Shown here piece after piece: positions 34,602 through 48,904 of a DNA stretch of 64,000 bases. The DNA is from Chrysomallon squamiferum (taxonomy: Eukaryota; Mollusca; Gastropoda; Neomphalida; Peltospiridae), in NCBI GenBank assembly GCA_012295275.1, contig CM022666.1, positions 1,607,723-1,671,722 of the forward strand, written 5' to 3'. Numbering within the stretch: the stretch's first letter is position 1; each line of letters opens with the position of its first letter. Both the position numbers and the translations under genes were made by a program. The notes below the pieces were generated by a model, which worked only from the letters and a program-made list of their open reading frames with translations, had not been told where the DNA came from and did not search any database.

Positions 34602-34837
34602 CAGAACTTTATCTGTTCAACTACAGAACATTATCTGTCCAACTACAGAACATTATCTGTCCAACTACAGAACATTATCTGTTCAACCACAGACGATTAT
34701 CTGTCCAACTACAATTATCTGTCCAATCCATTATCTGTTCAACTACAGAACATTATCTGTTCAACCAAACAGAACAAATCTGTTCAACAACAGAACATTA
34801 TCGGTTCAACTACAGAACGATTCTGTTCAACACACAG
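34602..34837 (+). repeat. 22-bp minisatellite, irregular, about 10 units
   Basis: Irregular spacing and partial units near 34,700-34,735 and 34,765-34,790 break the 22-bp register. Confidence 0.85.
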
Positions 34838-34859
34838 GTAGAAATTGCATGACATGGGA

Positions 34860-36860
34860 ATTAGTTTTTACCACATCGGACAAAATTCCAGCCAACGATT
34901 GAATAAGAAAAGTCCATCAACAATTTTGGACAACCAGATTCCAAAATCCTCTTGCTTGGTATGGACCGAAATAAACCATGGACCAAAGAAAACAACACTG
35001 AGACCAAAACCATTTGTATATTAACACGGACACGGAACGTTGAAAAGTCACATTGATAAATGTGAAGAAAAGAAATACTGTTGTAAATGTATTCTTTTAA
35101 AACAATTAGTATTAATAAATTAATATTAATCTCATATACTTCTTCTTTGTTTTTATTTACGATTACGATTTTACTAGAATTATTTATCAACTTAAGACAA
35201 TTATGTTTGCATTTTGCCTTTCGCTCTCATTTTATCATTCTCTCTTTCTATCTTTGTGTTGTACTGACAAAAAGTAACTGAAAACTTGAGTTTGATCGTT
35301 TGATAGATTAAAAATACGATTATGCTGAAACATAGAAATCACAATTTATAATTTAATAATTTTAATATACTTAATAAATTACTTAATGCAAATATATTTT
35401 TTAAAATATCTTTATATGCGACTGAAATTTTAAATTTTATTATTCTGAACTGATAAACTCCAGAAACTAATATACGTTTAGGACACCGAGTCTGTTTCAT
35501 ATTCCAGCTAGTACTCCCCAACTAGTTTTCCGATGTTACATATTTCTTATCTGAGTTTCTTTGTGAAATATTTGTATTAAGCAGATGAAGATGAAAGGTA
35601 AAGTTGTCTAAAAACAGACATCTTAAATATGCCGACGTATGTTAGAGTGTAATGTGTTTATAACTGAAAATAATGATTTTTTTTTGATAAAGAGATTGAT
35701 TTTGTTTTTTTTTGTAGATCTAAAAATATTACATTTTGACTGCTGAAGTATTTCATAAAGTGTTGTAACGTGATTTTATTTTTAGTAAAAAAAAAAAAAT
35801 AAATAAAACGTAGACTTCACTTGTTTTTTAAAAGTTATCAGATCACAGAAATATCATCAGAATAAGAAAAAAAAAAAAAAAAAAAATAATTACTGAAATT
35901 TAATTCTGTACTAAACAGTAAAATAAATTACCCCTCCCCCAGAAATTAATTAATGTTTTGAATTGTTTTCCTAAGCTGTGAAGCTGTGATCATTTCTTCT
36001 TCTTAATTTGATAATTATTTAAGTAATATTGTAATGAATAAATAAGCATAGATCTGTGACCAACAATTGACAAGGTATGCTTGTATGTATGTATATGTGT
36101 ATGTGTGTATGTGTGTTTGTATGTATGAACGTATGTATTTTTTTACGAATAAATAAATAAATAAATAAAATAATAAATTAGTTTGTCAATATCAACGACG
36201 TATTAAGGTTGAATCATCTGTATTAATCGTTAAAAGTATCAGTAACATTACTAACCATAAACTTAGTTAAATGTGTCTACATTGGTTTAAATGTAAAGTG
36301 TTGTAAACTCAGAGTATTTCATTAATATGTTGAAATGGTGGTGTAGATAGAAAAACCGGATTATAAAATACTAAACAGCTGTGACCTATTTGAAATGATA
36401 AAATTGTCTAATCTCAGAGTGAAAGTCTGAGGAAACTAACACATATCTGATTCTTAAGCTTTGATCAGAACGCTTGTATTTTTCATGGAAAAAAAAAAAC
36501 AATGTCCATACAATTATAAAATAAATCACTTTGCTTTCGTCTTAGAAAAAGGTAAAAAAATAACTTAAAGGCTATTAATTTAAATATTAAACATAGCATA
36601 TTTACATAGCAATAAAGACTAAAACAAGGAATTGTGGTTATGGGTATTTTGTTTTGGATTCAATGATACTTCTGCATAGCTCAATGAAAGCCCTAAAACA
36701 ATAAATTAATAACGTTTTCGCCACGTTTCCACGGTAACCTGTATCGTCCTGAGGTCAAAATATTACATATATAATTATTCCGCTATTAGACCGGATTCCA
36801 GTGTTGGAAAATGATTATACTTCATCTCCAGGGATACATAACTGCAAAGGACATTGTGAC
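34860..36860. repeat. Long-unit tail (partner 37,660-39,775; inverted partner 14.2-16.0 kb)
   Basis: Contains the AT-rich tail, a 60-codon module broken after the first part (35,400-35,630), the long-unit insert with TATG and TAAA tracts (36,080-36,170), and GTTGACAAGG-type flanks. I see no supported gene. Confidence 0.7.
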
Positions 36861-36869
36861 TGACCAACG

Positions 36870-37110
36870 TGACATTTTTATTATTATTATTATATTTTTT
36901 TAAATTTTTTATTCTTTTATTTTAAACACATACTACAGTATTGATATTACACACTATAAATTGTAGTAGGACAGAAGCAGCAACACCAGTAGTCGTAGTA
37001 GTAGTAGTAGTAGCAGTAATAATAATCATAATAATAATAAGAAGAAGAAGAATAAGGATAATAAGAAGAATAATAACAATAATATTAATAATAATAAGAA
37101 GAAGAAGACG
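36870..37110. repeat. ATT, AGT, AAT and GAA tracts
   Basis: A less regular compound tract than in other units, next to the promoter-distal block at 37,120-37,225. Confidence 0.85.
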
Positions 37111-37230
37111 AAGACGAACTCGTTTTTCTTGTTTTCTTGCAACGTGACCCGGCCAGCTCTCTGGTTCAGTCTTTGAAACGAGTCTAACTCACGTTTTCCC
37201 GTCACACCGTCCAGATGTTCGTGAAATGAC

Positions 37231-37268
37231 TATAAATACAGACCACAGACACTGAGAGACTTCATTCC
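37231..37268 (+). promoter_or_regulatory. TATA plus initiator core promoter
   Basis: TATAAATA at 37,231-37,238, TCATTCC at 37,262-37,268. TTCGTGAA lies just upstream. Confidence 0.65.
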
Positions 37269-37371
37269 TTGCAGAGCTCTTCCACTTGCTGTAACAAACA
37301 TTTAGGTTTCACAACAGTTTGCTTGTTCACGAAAACCTTTCCACTTGAAGATATCAGCTCATACTGTAATA

Positions 37372-37560
37372 ATGTCTATCGTGTTTCCATCAGCAGTGAC
37401 TCTTTGTCAGTACAACACACAAGACAACGACGACGTCTTCACTATGGACGTGGACATGCCTCAAAGCGGCAGAGGATTGTATATTTTGGAACACTCTGTC
37501 GCTGACAGGGAAATATTCCCAGTATCGGGGATTCAGGAGGAAGACTCAAACAGAAAATGA
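37372..37560 (+). CDS. 62-codon conserved ORF, function unknown
   Basis: Differs from the reference only by Q13 and I38, both non-synonymous. N60 is shared. The following minisatellite is reduced to about two units, so the second frame leaves the repeat early. It lies 3.0 kb from the previous unit in the same orientation. Confidence 0.48.
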   Translation: MSIVFPSAVTLCQYNTQDNDDVFTMDVDMPQSGRGLYILEHSVADREIFPVSGIQEEDSNRK

Positions 37561-37608
37561 AATTCTTCTTCTCAGCAGGCTCTCTGATCAAAAGAGATGA
37601 TGAACAAC

Positions 37609-37653
37609 ATTATCTGTTCAACAACAGAACATTATCTGTTCAACTACAGAACA
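37609..37653 (+). repeat. 22-bp minisatellite, about 2 units
   Basis: A near-minimal array. It gives the likely ancestral unit state. Confidence 0.8.
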
Positions 37654-37659
37654 TGGAAA

Positions 37660-38979
37660 TTGCATGATCTCGTAAATTTAATCTTACTACATCGAAGAAA
37701 ACGAAATGTACATCAACTGATTTCAGACACTTCAGACATGGGACTGAGTGAACTCCACATTGAAGATCTCCACCAGTTTTGTAACCACATTCCATCTTGC
37801 TCACGGACCGAAATAAACAACACTGAGACCAAAACCATTTGTATATTAACACGGACACGGAACGAAAAGTGACATTGATAAATGTGAAGAAAAGAAATAC
37901 CGTTGCAAATGTATTAATAAATTAATATTAATCTCATATACTTCTTCTTTGTTTTTATTTACAATTACGATTTTTCTAGAATTATTTATCAACTTAAGAC
38001 AATTATGTTTCCATTTTGCCTTTCGCTCTCATTTTATCATTCTCTCTTTCTATCGTTGTGTTGTACTGACAAAAAGTAACTGAAAACTTGAGTTTGATCG
38101 TTTGATAGATTAAAAATACAATTATGTTGGAACATAGTAATTACAATTTATAATTTAATAATTTTAATATACTTAATAAATTACTTAATGCAAATATATT
38201 TTTAAAAATATCTTTATATGCGACTGAAATTTAAATTTTATTATTCTGAACTGACAAAATCCAGAAACTAATATACGTTTAGGACACCGAGTCTGTTTCA
38301 TATTCCAGCTAGTACTCCCCAAATAGTTTTCCGATGTTACATATTTCTTATCTGAGTTTCTTTCTGAAATATTTGTATTAAGCAGATGAAGATGAAAGGT
38401 AAAGTTGTCTAAAAACAGACATCTTAAATATGCCGACGTATGTTAGAATGTAATGTGTTTATAACTGAAAATAATATGAGAGAAATGGAGATTGTTTTTT
38501 TGTTGTTTTCTTTTTTTTGATAAAGTGATACATCGATACAGTAGATCTAAAATATTACATTTTGACTGCTGAAGTATTTCATATAAGTGTTGTAACGTGA
38601 TTTTATTTTTAGTAAAAAAGAAAAAAATAAAATAAAACGTAGACTTCACTGTTTTTTATAAAGTTATCAGATCACAGAAATATCATCAGAAGAAACTAGC
38701 ATACAAAAAAGAAAATAATTACTGAAATTTAATTCTGTACTAAACAGTAAAATAAATTACCCCTCCCCCCAGAAATTAATTAATGTTTTGAATTTTTTTC
38801 CTAAGGTGTGAAACTGTGATCATTTCTTCTTCTTAATTTGATAATTATTTAAGTAATATTGTAATGAATAAATAAGCATAGATCTGTGACCAACAATTGA
38901 CAAGGTATGCTTGTATGTATGTATATGTGTATGTGTGTATGTGTGTTTGTATGTATGAACGTATGTATTTTTTTACGAA

Positions 38980-39014
<35 letters not shown>

Positions 39015-39775
39015 AATAATAAATTAGTTTGTCAATATCAACGACGTATTAAGGTTGAATCATCTGTATTAATCGTTAAAAGTACCAGTAACATTACTAA
39101 CCATAAACTTAGTGAAATGTGTCTACATTGGTTTAAATGTAAAGTGTTGTAAACTCAGAGTATTTCATTAATATGTTGAAATGGTGGTGTAGATAGAAAA
39201 ACCGGATTATAAAATACGAAACAGCTGTGACCTATTTGAAATGATAAAATTGTCTAATCTCAGAGTGAAAGTCTGAGGAAACTAACACATATCTGATTCG
39301 TAAGCTTTGATCAGAACGCTTGTATTTTTCATGGAAAAAAAAACGTCCATACATTTATAAAATAAATCACTTTGCTTTCGTCTTAGAAAAGGTAAAAATA
39401 ACTTAAAGGCTATTAATTTAAATATTAAACATAGCATATTTACCAATTTACTGGCTATGGGAATTTTATTTGGATTAGACTTCAGCAATGAAAGACTAAA
39501 ACAAGGAATTGTAACGTTTCGAAGGTCTCCTGTATTATCACCTGTATTGTACAGTCATCAATGATACGTCTGCGCCATAGCTCAATGACCAGCCCGTGTA
39601 AATACACGTGATAAATTAATAACGTTTTCGCCACGTTTCCACGGTAACCTGTATCGTCCTGAGGTAAAATATTACATATATAATTATTCCGCAATTAGAC
39701 CGGATTCCAGTGTTGGAAAATGATTATACTTCATCTCCAGGGATACATAAATGCAAAGGAAATTGTGACTGACCA
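37660..39775. repeat. Long-unit tail, second copy
   Basis: Collinear with 34,860-36,860 from the ATTAATATTAATCTCATATA block. A longer TAAA tract (38,985-39,015) and an additional segment of about 150 bp at 39,450-39,600 distinguish it. That segment includes CCTGTATTATCACCTGTATT and is the inverse of 14,330-14,480. Confidence 0.7.
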
Positions 39776-39777
39776 AC

Positions 39778-40000
39778 GTGACATTTTTATTATTATTATT
39801 ATTATTATCATTATATTTTTTTAAATGTTTTATTTTTTTATTTTACACACATACTACAGTATTGATGTTACACACTATAAACTGTAGTATGACAGCAGCA
39901 GCAACACCAGTAGTAGTAGTAGTAGTAGTAGTCGCAGTAATAATAATCATAATAATAATAAGAAGAATAAGAAGAACAAGAAGAAAACGAAGACGAAATC
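39778..40000. repeat. ATT, AGT, AAT and GAA tracts
   Basis: (ATT)n at 39,786-39,812 and AGT at 39,909-39,932, next to the promoter-distal block at 40,000-40,100. Confidence 0.85.
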
Positions 40001-40109
40001 TTTTTTGTTGTTTTCTTGCAACGTGACCCGGCCAGCTTTCTGGTTCAGTCTTTCAAACGAGTCTAACTCACGTTTTCCACTCACGCTGTCCACATGTTCG
40101 TGTAATGAC

Positions 40110-40147
40110 TATAAATACAGACCACAGACACTGAGAGACTTCATTCC
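40110..40147 (+). promoter_or_regulatory. TATA plus initiator core promoter
   Basis: TATAAATA at 40,110-40,117, TCATTCC at 40,141-40,147. Confidence 0.65.
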
Positions 40148-40250
40148 TTGCAGAGCTCTTCCACTTGCTGTAACAAACATTTTGCTTTCACAACACTTTG
40201 CTTTTTCACGAAAACCTTTCCACTTTAAGATATCAGCTCATACTGTAATA

Positions 40251-40439
40251 ATGTCTATCGTGTTTCCATCAGCAGTGACTCTTTGTCTGTACAGCACACA
40301 AGACAACGACGACGTCTTCACTATGGACGTGGACATGCCTCAAAACGGCAGAGGAATGTATCTTTTGGAACACTCTGTCGCTGACAGGGAAATATTCCCA
40401 GTATCGGGGATTCAGGAGGAAGACTCATCCAGAAAATGA
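40251..40439 (+). CDS. 62-codon conserved ORF, function unknown
   Basis: Private changes are S15, N32, M36 and S60. This is the last plus-strand unit before the right strand switch at about 42,400. The sequence beyond it, from about 40,740 to 42,400, is the inverse of 55,345-57,000, which lies downstream of the minus-strand copy at 57,252. Confidence 0.45.
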   Translation: MSIVFPSAVTLCLYSTQDNDDVFTMDVDMPQNGRGMYLLEHSVADREIFPVSGIQEEDSSRK

Positions 40440-40487
40440 AATTCTTCTTCTCAGCAGGCTCTCTGATCAAAAGAGATGATGAACAAC

Positions 40488-40550
40488 ATTATCTGTTCAA
40501 CTACAGAACATTATCGGTTCAACTACAGAACTTTATTGGGTCAACTACAG
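40488..40550 (+). repeat. 22-bp minisatellite, about 3 units
   Basis: The third unit is diverged (CTTTATTGGGTCAAC). Confidence 0.85.
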
Positions 40551-40739
40551 ACGCAGAAGTTGCATGATCTCATGTATATTTAGTTCCACTGCATGAGACA
40601 AAATTCAACAGGCTATGATTCAAACATCAACTGACTTCCCACACTTCAGACAAAGGACAAACTAAAATCCACATTGAAGATCTCCACCAATTTGCTACCC
40701 GAATTCCATCATTTATGGACCAAAACCATTTAAACCAAA

Positions 40740-41897
40740 CTAAACAACACTGAGATCAAAACCATTTGTATATTAACACGGACACGGAACGTTGAAAACT
40801 CACATTGATAAACGTGAAGAAAAGAAATACTGTTGTAAATGTATTCTTCTAAAACAATTAGTATTAATAAATTAATATTAATCTCATATACTTGTTTGTT
40901 TTATATATGTTTATGCTTTAACTAGAATTATTTATCAACTTAAGAAAATTGTGCTCGCCTTTCGTTCTCATTTTATCATTCTTTCTTTCTATCTTTGTGT
41001 TGTACTGGCAAAGAGTAACTGAAAACGTGTTTGATCGTTTGGTAGACTAAGAATACGATTATGTTGGAATATAGTAATTACAATTTATAAGTTAATAATT
41101 TTTATATACTTAATAAATTACTTAACACAAATATTTTTGAAAAATCGTTATATGCGACTGACATTTAAAATTTTATTATTCTGAACTGTTAAACTTCAGA
41201 TACTAATATATGGTTAGGTCATATTTTACTTGTTTGTTCTTCACAATGAACGAGCGTATAAAAACAAAAATTGTTTTTGTTTAATATTAATGATTATTAA
41301 ATAAAAGTGTTGGATATTTTTCTGTAAATCTGAAAGAGATAAAACAAAAACTTTCCTCAGATGGGTTATTGTTAACAGTCAGCGTCGTTTGCAATACACA
41401 ACAACCTTCCCTAAGATCAGAAAATACCTAGATTTAAGTATTATGTTGAAATTCAGGAAGCATCATTTTCTTTGTCCGTTACACACTAATTAACACATTA
41501 TTCATTACAATTACAATTTTAATAATCACATGTCAACAACACAATTTTCATTGATTTAGCTAGAAAATACACATTACAATTTAAATTCTTTGACTAAGAC
41601 AGCAATAAAAGTCAAATACTTTCGATCTCCTATTCTACATACAGTTTTTTCCCAGCCACAAATCCTCCATTTCACTAAGATGACAAGACATTGCACTGAA
41701 TCTCATCAAAACTGATTTAAGATGACTGATTTCATAAACCTTCACTTTAGTAATTTTCATAAACTTAATAAATTATTGAACACTAACATTTCAAGAAATC
41801 GTATAATTATTTCATCGACATATAAAATTTTATAATTCTGAATTCTTGTACTGCAGACTCTAATATACAGTATAGGAAATTGTTGTTGTTATTTTTA

Positions 41898-41965
<68 letters not shown>

Positions 41966-42400
41966 TTGTATGTATGTTCTTCGTGATTAAGATACGTATA
42001 AAAACCGTTAACCCATTTTAATGTTAAAGAATATAAAGTAAAACTCGAACATTTTCTTGTTAAAAATGGGATACGAGAGAGAAAACAAGCTTCCACCAAA
42101 TGGGTTGTTCTTGACAGTTAGCACTGGGTTATGTTTCGTGTGTAACGTACCCTGAAGTAAGAAAACAAATATATAAACAAATTGTCTGCATTCGTAAACA
42201 AGAAACCGGACAGCAGAACCCTGACGACATCAGTTTTCAAGATAACGATGACAACAGTTGTTCCCAGGACAACCATGACAAAACTGTTCACAGTAATACA
42301 TTTTTGTAACGTCGTTCAGAATCAAAATCAAAATAAACTTGAGAATAACTAACACATGTGTACGCACACTGGGGTAGAGGAACTCTGGTATTTCGTATCA
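40740..42400 (-). repeat. Inverted duplicate of 55,345-57,000
   Basis: The inverse match covers the unit tail, the CTTAGGGAAGG-type module (41,340-41,430), a frame-shifted relative of the 68-codon ORF (41,590-41,760), and the CCTCAGGG-type module (42,080-42,150). An (ATT)n at 41,893-41,964 interrupts it. It ends at TTTCGTATCA, where the minus-oriented block begins. Confidence 0.75.
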
Positions 42401-43194
42401 GAGAAATACGCATTTAATAATCATTAATATTAAAATGTGTTTATGTGTTTTTATACAAATATTTCAAAAAAGAAACTGAGGTAAGAAAATAAATACACAA
42501 ATATGTAACATCGGAAAACTATTTGGGGAGTACTAGTTGGAATATGAAACAGACTCAGCGTCCTAAACATATATTACTTTCTGGAGTTTAACAGTTCAGA
42601 ATAATAAAGTTTTAAATGTCAGTCGCATATACCGATTTTTCAAACATATTTGTGTTAAGTAATTTATAAAGTATATAAAAATTATTAACTTATAAATTGT
42701 AATTACTATGTTCCAACATAATCGTATTTTTAGTCTATCAAACGATCAAACTCAAGTTTTCAGTTACTCTTTGTCAGTACAACACAAAAGATAGAAAGAG
42801 AGAATGATAAAATGAGAGAGAAAGACAAAACAATTTTCTTAATTTGATAAATAATTCTAGTTAAATCATAACTATATATAAAAACAAACAAGTATATGAG
42901 ATTAATATATATTTATTAATACTAATTGGTTTAAAAGAATACATTTACAACACTATTTTGTTGTCTTCAAGTTTATCAATGTCAGTTTTCAACGTTCCGT
43001 GCCCATGTTAATATATAAATGGTTTTGATCTCAGTGTTGTTTTTCTTGGGTCCATGAGCAAGATGAAATGCGGTTACAAAACTGGTTTTGTTTGTCCTCT
43101 GTCTGAACTGTCTGCAGTCTCCGAAATCAGCTGATATTTGAATGTTTGTCTGATGTAGTAGAACTAAATTTACATGACAGCATGCAATTTCTAT
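42401..43194. other. Partial 60-codon module and unit tail
   Basis: Starts mid-module. AAACTGAGGTAAGAAAA at 42,472-42,488 reads as a consensus 5' splice site where other copies have ATAAG. The AT-rich tail follows. Confidence 0.5.
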
Positions 43195-43230
43195 GTTCTG
43201 TAGTTGAACCGATAATGTTCTGTAGTTGGA
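43195..43230 (-). repeat. 22-bp minisatellite, about 1.5 units
   Basis: The shortest array in the window. Confidence 0.75.
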
Positions 43231-43270
43231 TCATCTCTTTTGATCAGAGAGCCTGTTGAGAAGAAGAATT

Positions 43271-43459
43271 TCATTTTCTGTATGAGTCTTCCTCCTGAAT
43301 CCCCGATCCTGGGAACATTTCCCTGTCAGCGACAGAGTGTTCCAAAAGATACAATCCTGTGCCGCTTTGAGGCATGTCCACGTCCATAGTGAAGACGTCG
43401 TTGTTGTCTTGTGTGTTGAACAGACAAAGAGTCACTGCTGATGGAAACACGATAGACAT
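43271..43459 (-). CDS. 62-codon conserved ORF, function unknown
   Basis: Changes F14, N20, T34, M48, G51 and Y60, all non-synonymous. M48 is shared with the right-end array, which suggests this unit is closer to that group. The leader is shortened: the upstream frame begins MLVHENLLHL because of a one-base change. Confidence 0.44.
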   Translation of the reverse strand: MSIVFPSAVTLCLFNTQDNNDVFTMDVDMPQSGTGLYLLEHSVADREMFPGSGIQEEDSYRK

Positions 43460-43563
43460 TATTACAGTATCAGCTGGTATCTTCAAGTGCAAAAGATTTT
43501 CGTGAACAAGCAAAGTGTTGTGAAAGCAAAATGTTTGTTACAGCAAGTGGAAGAGCTCTGCAA

Positions 43564-43601
43564 GGAATGAAGTCTCTCAGTGTCTGTGGTCTGTATTTAT
43601 A
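43564..43601 (-). promoter_or_regulatory. TATA plus initiator core promoter
   Basis: TATAAATA at 43,594-43,601, TCATTCC at 43,564-43,570. The promoter-distal block lacks part of the GAAAGACTGAACCAG segment. Confidence 0.63.
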
Positions 43602-43719
43602 GTCATTTGACGAACATCTGGACAGCGTGATGGGAAAACGTGAGTTTGATTCGTTTGACAGCTGGCTTGATCACGTTGCAAGAAAACAACAAAAAAGAGT
43701 TCCTCTTCCTCTCATTCTT

Positions 43720-43749
43720 ATTTTTATAATTCTTCTTTTTCTTCTTCTT

Positions 43750-43809
<60 letters not shown>

Positions 43810-44055
43810 GCTGCCTGTACTGTTACTACTATTACTGCTTCTGCTGCTTCACTTTTTGCTACCTACTGCTGCTACTACTATTATAACTTCTATTATTACT
43901 ACTGTTACATCACATACTAGTGTTACTTCTACTATCACTACTACAACTACCTTTTATTGTATAATATGAATACTGCTGTATGTGAGTAATATAAAACAAA
44001 AAAAAAAAAAAAAAAAAAAAAAAATAAAAAATAAAAAAATAATAATAATAACAAA
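43720..44055. repeat. CTT, ATT, ACT tracts and poly-A
   Basis: CTT at 43,728-43,780, ATT at 43,780-43,806, degenerate ACT/GCT to 43,950, then A-rich sequence at 43,998-44,055. Confidence 0.9.
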
Positions 44056-44527
44056 TACTTCACGTTGGTCACAACGTGCTTTGTGTTTATGTATCCCAAA
44101 ACAGGAATTGAAGTCATTTTCAAACTGCGGAATCCGGATGAATAACCGTTTTGTGATAACGTTTTGTGATGACGTTTCTGGATTTCGTACTCCTCTGCCA
44201 GTGCATTTCCCCCAAAAATTGTCTCTGTTCAAAATCTAATCAGACGTAGCTAAGACAATGTTATACTGATCGATAAATACAAAAATACATCACTATAATT
44301 ACATTTGTAACGATGCAGCTGATCTCGGTACGAAATAGAAACGTGTCAGAAATGTTATTAATTTAGCAAATAAACTTACAGGCGCTGGTCACTTACCTAT
44401 CGTACAGAGTTATTCTCGGTAACTGTTAATAATCAACAGCTGACAATACAGGTTAGCTTGGAATTCGGATTGACATTTTAGACAATTAATAAAAACATAA
44501 AAATTGTGACTGACATCATTTCAAATA
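44056..44527. other. Long-unit insert, diverged, no gene
   Basis: Includes TGACGTTTCTGG-type motifs near 44,150-44,180 and a diverged relative of 14,250-14,700. Confidence 0.45.
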
Positions 44528-44763
44528 AATGCACAGTGACTTTTATACATAATTTGGTGAAATCATGTTATTCGTGTTTTATGTAAATACCATTTTTCTT
44601 TTTCCCGTAGGTAAAGATTCTTTGTCAAAAATATATACAAGAAAATGGCAACGGTTTTATGGCAGTGACTGGAATCGACCGAGAATCCAGTTCTTAACAT
44701 TCTCTGAAATCTTCAAGAAAATTTCTGTACTTAGTGATGAACCAAATCCACATACAAAAATTT
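44528..44763 (+). other. Unique 236-bp insertion with exon-like features
   Basis: The other long-unit copies join CATTTCAAAT directly to AGGTCACAGCTG. Here about 236 bp intervene. It contains CATTTTTCTTTTTCCCGTAG (44,591-44,610), a good 3' splice-site look-alike. Mixed-composition sequence follows, open as KDSLSKIYTRKWQRFYGSDW within a 98-codon frame (44,565-44,861). I do not recognise the peptide. It could be a captured exon or an unrelated insertion. Confidence 0.3.
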
Positions 44764-44934
44764 GGTCACAGCTGTTTAGTATTTTGAAATCCGGTTTTTC
44801 TCTCTACACCACCATTTCAACATTAATAAAATACTCTGAGTTTACAACACTTTACATTTAAACCAATGTAGACACATTTAACTAATTTTATGGTTCATAA
44901 TGTTACTGATGCCTTTAACAAACAACACAGAAGA

Positions 44935-45300
44935 TTTCAACCTTAATATAAATTGATATTCGTTTATTTATTTATTTATTTATTCGTTCGTTCATTTATT
45001 TATTTCTATTTTGTTGTTGTTTACTTTGTTTTTCTTTTCGTTCGTTTGTTTGTTTTTCACTTATTTGTTTACTTTTTTCTTAGTTTGTTTGTTTTTTTCA
45101 CTTATTTTTTTTTTTTTTTTATACTTTTTCTTAGCTTTGTTTGTTTGTTTGTTTGTTTTTCTCTTATTTTTTTATTTTTTAACTTCTCAGACTTCATCTT
45201 AGCTTTGTTTGTTTGTTTGTTTGTTTTTCTCTCTTTTTTTCTATTTTTTAACTTTCAGACTTTATCTTGGTTATGTTTGTTTGTTCGTCTTTTTTTTCCG
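44935..45300. repeat. TTTA, TTTG and T-rich low-complexity stretch
   Basis: TTTA repeats at 44,960-45,005 and TTTG repeats to 45,300, with a 55-60-bp internal duplication around 45,130-45,260. The Phe/Leu-rich frame is a repeat translation. Confidence 0.85.
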
Positions 45301-45962
45301 TATCTACGTCTACGACGTCGTTGTTGAACGTCGTACTGCTGTGTCATTTGCTTGTCATCCACTACTCTATGTTCAGAGTGTGAGCAGACGCTAATAAAAC
45401 AACTGAATATTCATTCCTAAATACACACGCACATACACACGCACATACACACGCACATACATACAAGCACACCATGTCAATTGTGGGTCACAGATCCACG
45501 CCTATTAGTTGTGGAATTTTAACCTGTTCCATTCAGCACAAAAAAATTATTTAAATAATTTTCAAATGAAGACGAAGAAGAAGAAATGACCACAGCTCAA
45601 CTTTCACAGGAAAAAATTTCAAAACATTAATTAATTTTTTTATTATTATTTGATTTGTTTTTGTTTTTACAATTAAATGTCAATGTTTATTTTTTTTTGA
45701 TTTTTGTTTGTTTTTCTCTTTGGTATACAATTAAATGTCAATGTTTCGTTTTTATATATTTTATTTTATTTTATCTTTTTTTTTTTTTTGCTAAAAATAA
45801 AATCACGTTACAACACTTGCATGAAATTCTTCAGCAGTGAAAATTTAATATTTTCGATCCATTTTATCGATATATCCCTTTTTCAGCCAAACAATCGCCA
45901 ACTCCCTCATACAGTTTCATTCACAAATACATTATCCTGTACCCCATGTAGACACGTTTAAA
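45301..45962. other. Remainder of long-unit insert, no gene
   Basis: Contains CACATACACACG repeats at 45,427-45,460 and a duplicated AATTAAATGTCAATGTTT passage (45,671 and 45,731). The rest is T-rich. Confidence 0.5.
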
Positions 45963-46060
45963 ATGTCTGTTTTTACACAACTTTACGTTTGTAATTTTCA
46001 TCAGCTTACTACAAATATTTCAAAAAGAAACTCAGGTAAGAAAATACACACACACACACA
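45963..46060 (+). other. 60-codon module with consensus 5' splice site
   Basis: Opens ATG TCT GTT TTT ACA CAA and continues 24 codons to AAACTCAG|GTAAGAAAA (junction 46,035/46,036). Other copies read GAGATAAG here. It suggests the ancestral module could have been a first coding exon with a signal-peptide-like start. It diverges downstream. Confidence 0.35.
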
Positions 46061-46099
46061 AATATTAGAAAACTAGTTGAGGAGCACTAGTTGGAACGT

Positions 46100-47330
<1,231 letters not shown>

Positions 47331-47649
47331 AGTAGTATAAGAATTCAAAATAACAACATTTCAAATGTCATTGGCAAAATTATTAAGATGTTTCTTAAAC
47401 ATTTGTATTAAATAATTTGTTAAGTTTATGAAAATTACTAAAGTAAAGGTTTATAAAATCAGTCATCTCAGACAATGTGATTATAAAAAATGTAATTGTA
47501 ATAATTCTGGATTTCATACTCGTGTCCCACTGCGTTTCCCCAAAAATTGTCTCTTTTCAAAATCAAGCAGTGGATGACAAGCACATGGCACAGGAATACG
47601 ACGTCCAACAACGACGTCGTGTACGTAGATACGTAGAATGTGAAACAGA

Positions 47650-48830
<1,181 letters not shown>

Positions 48831-48834
48831 AAAA

Positions 48835-48838
48835 AAGA

Positions 48839-48904
<66 letters not shown>

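Noticed and set aside
44953-45327. 124-codon Phe/Leu-rich frame resembling a membrane protein
   Set aside because: It is made of TTTA and TTTG repeats.
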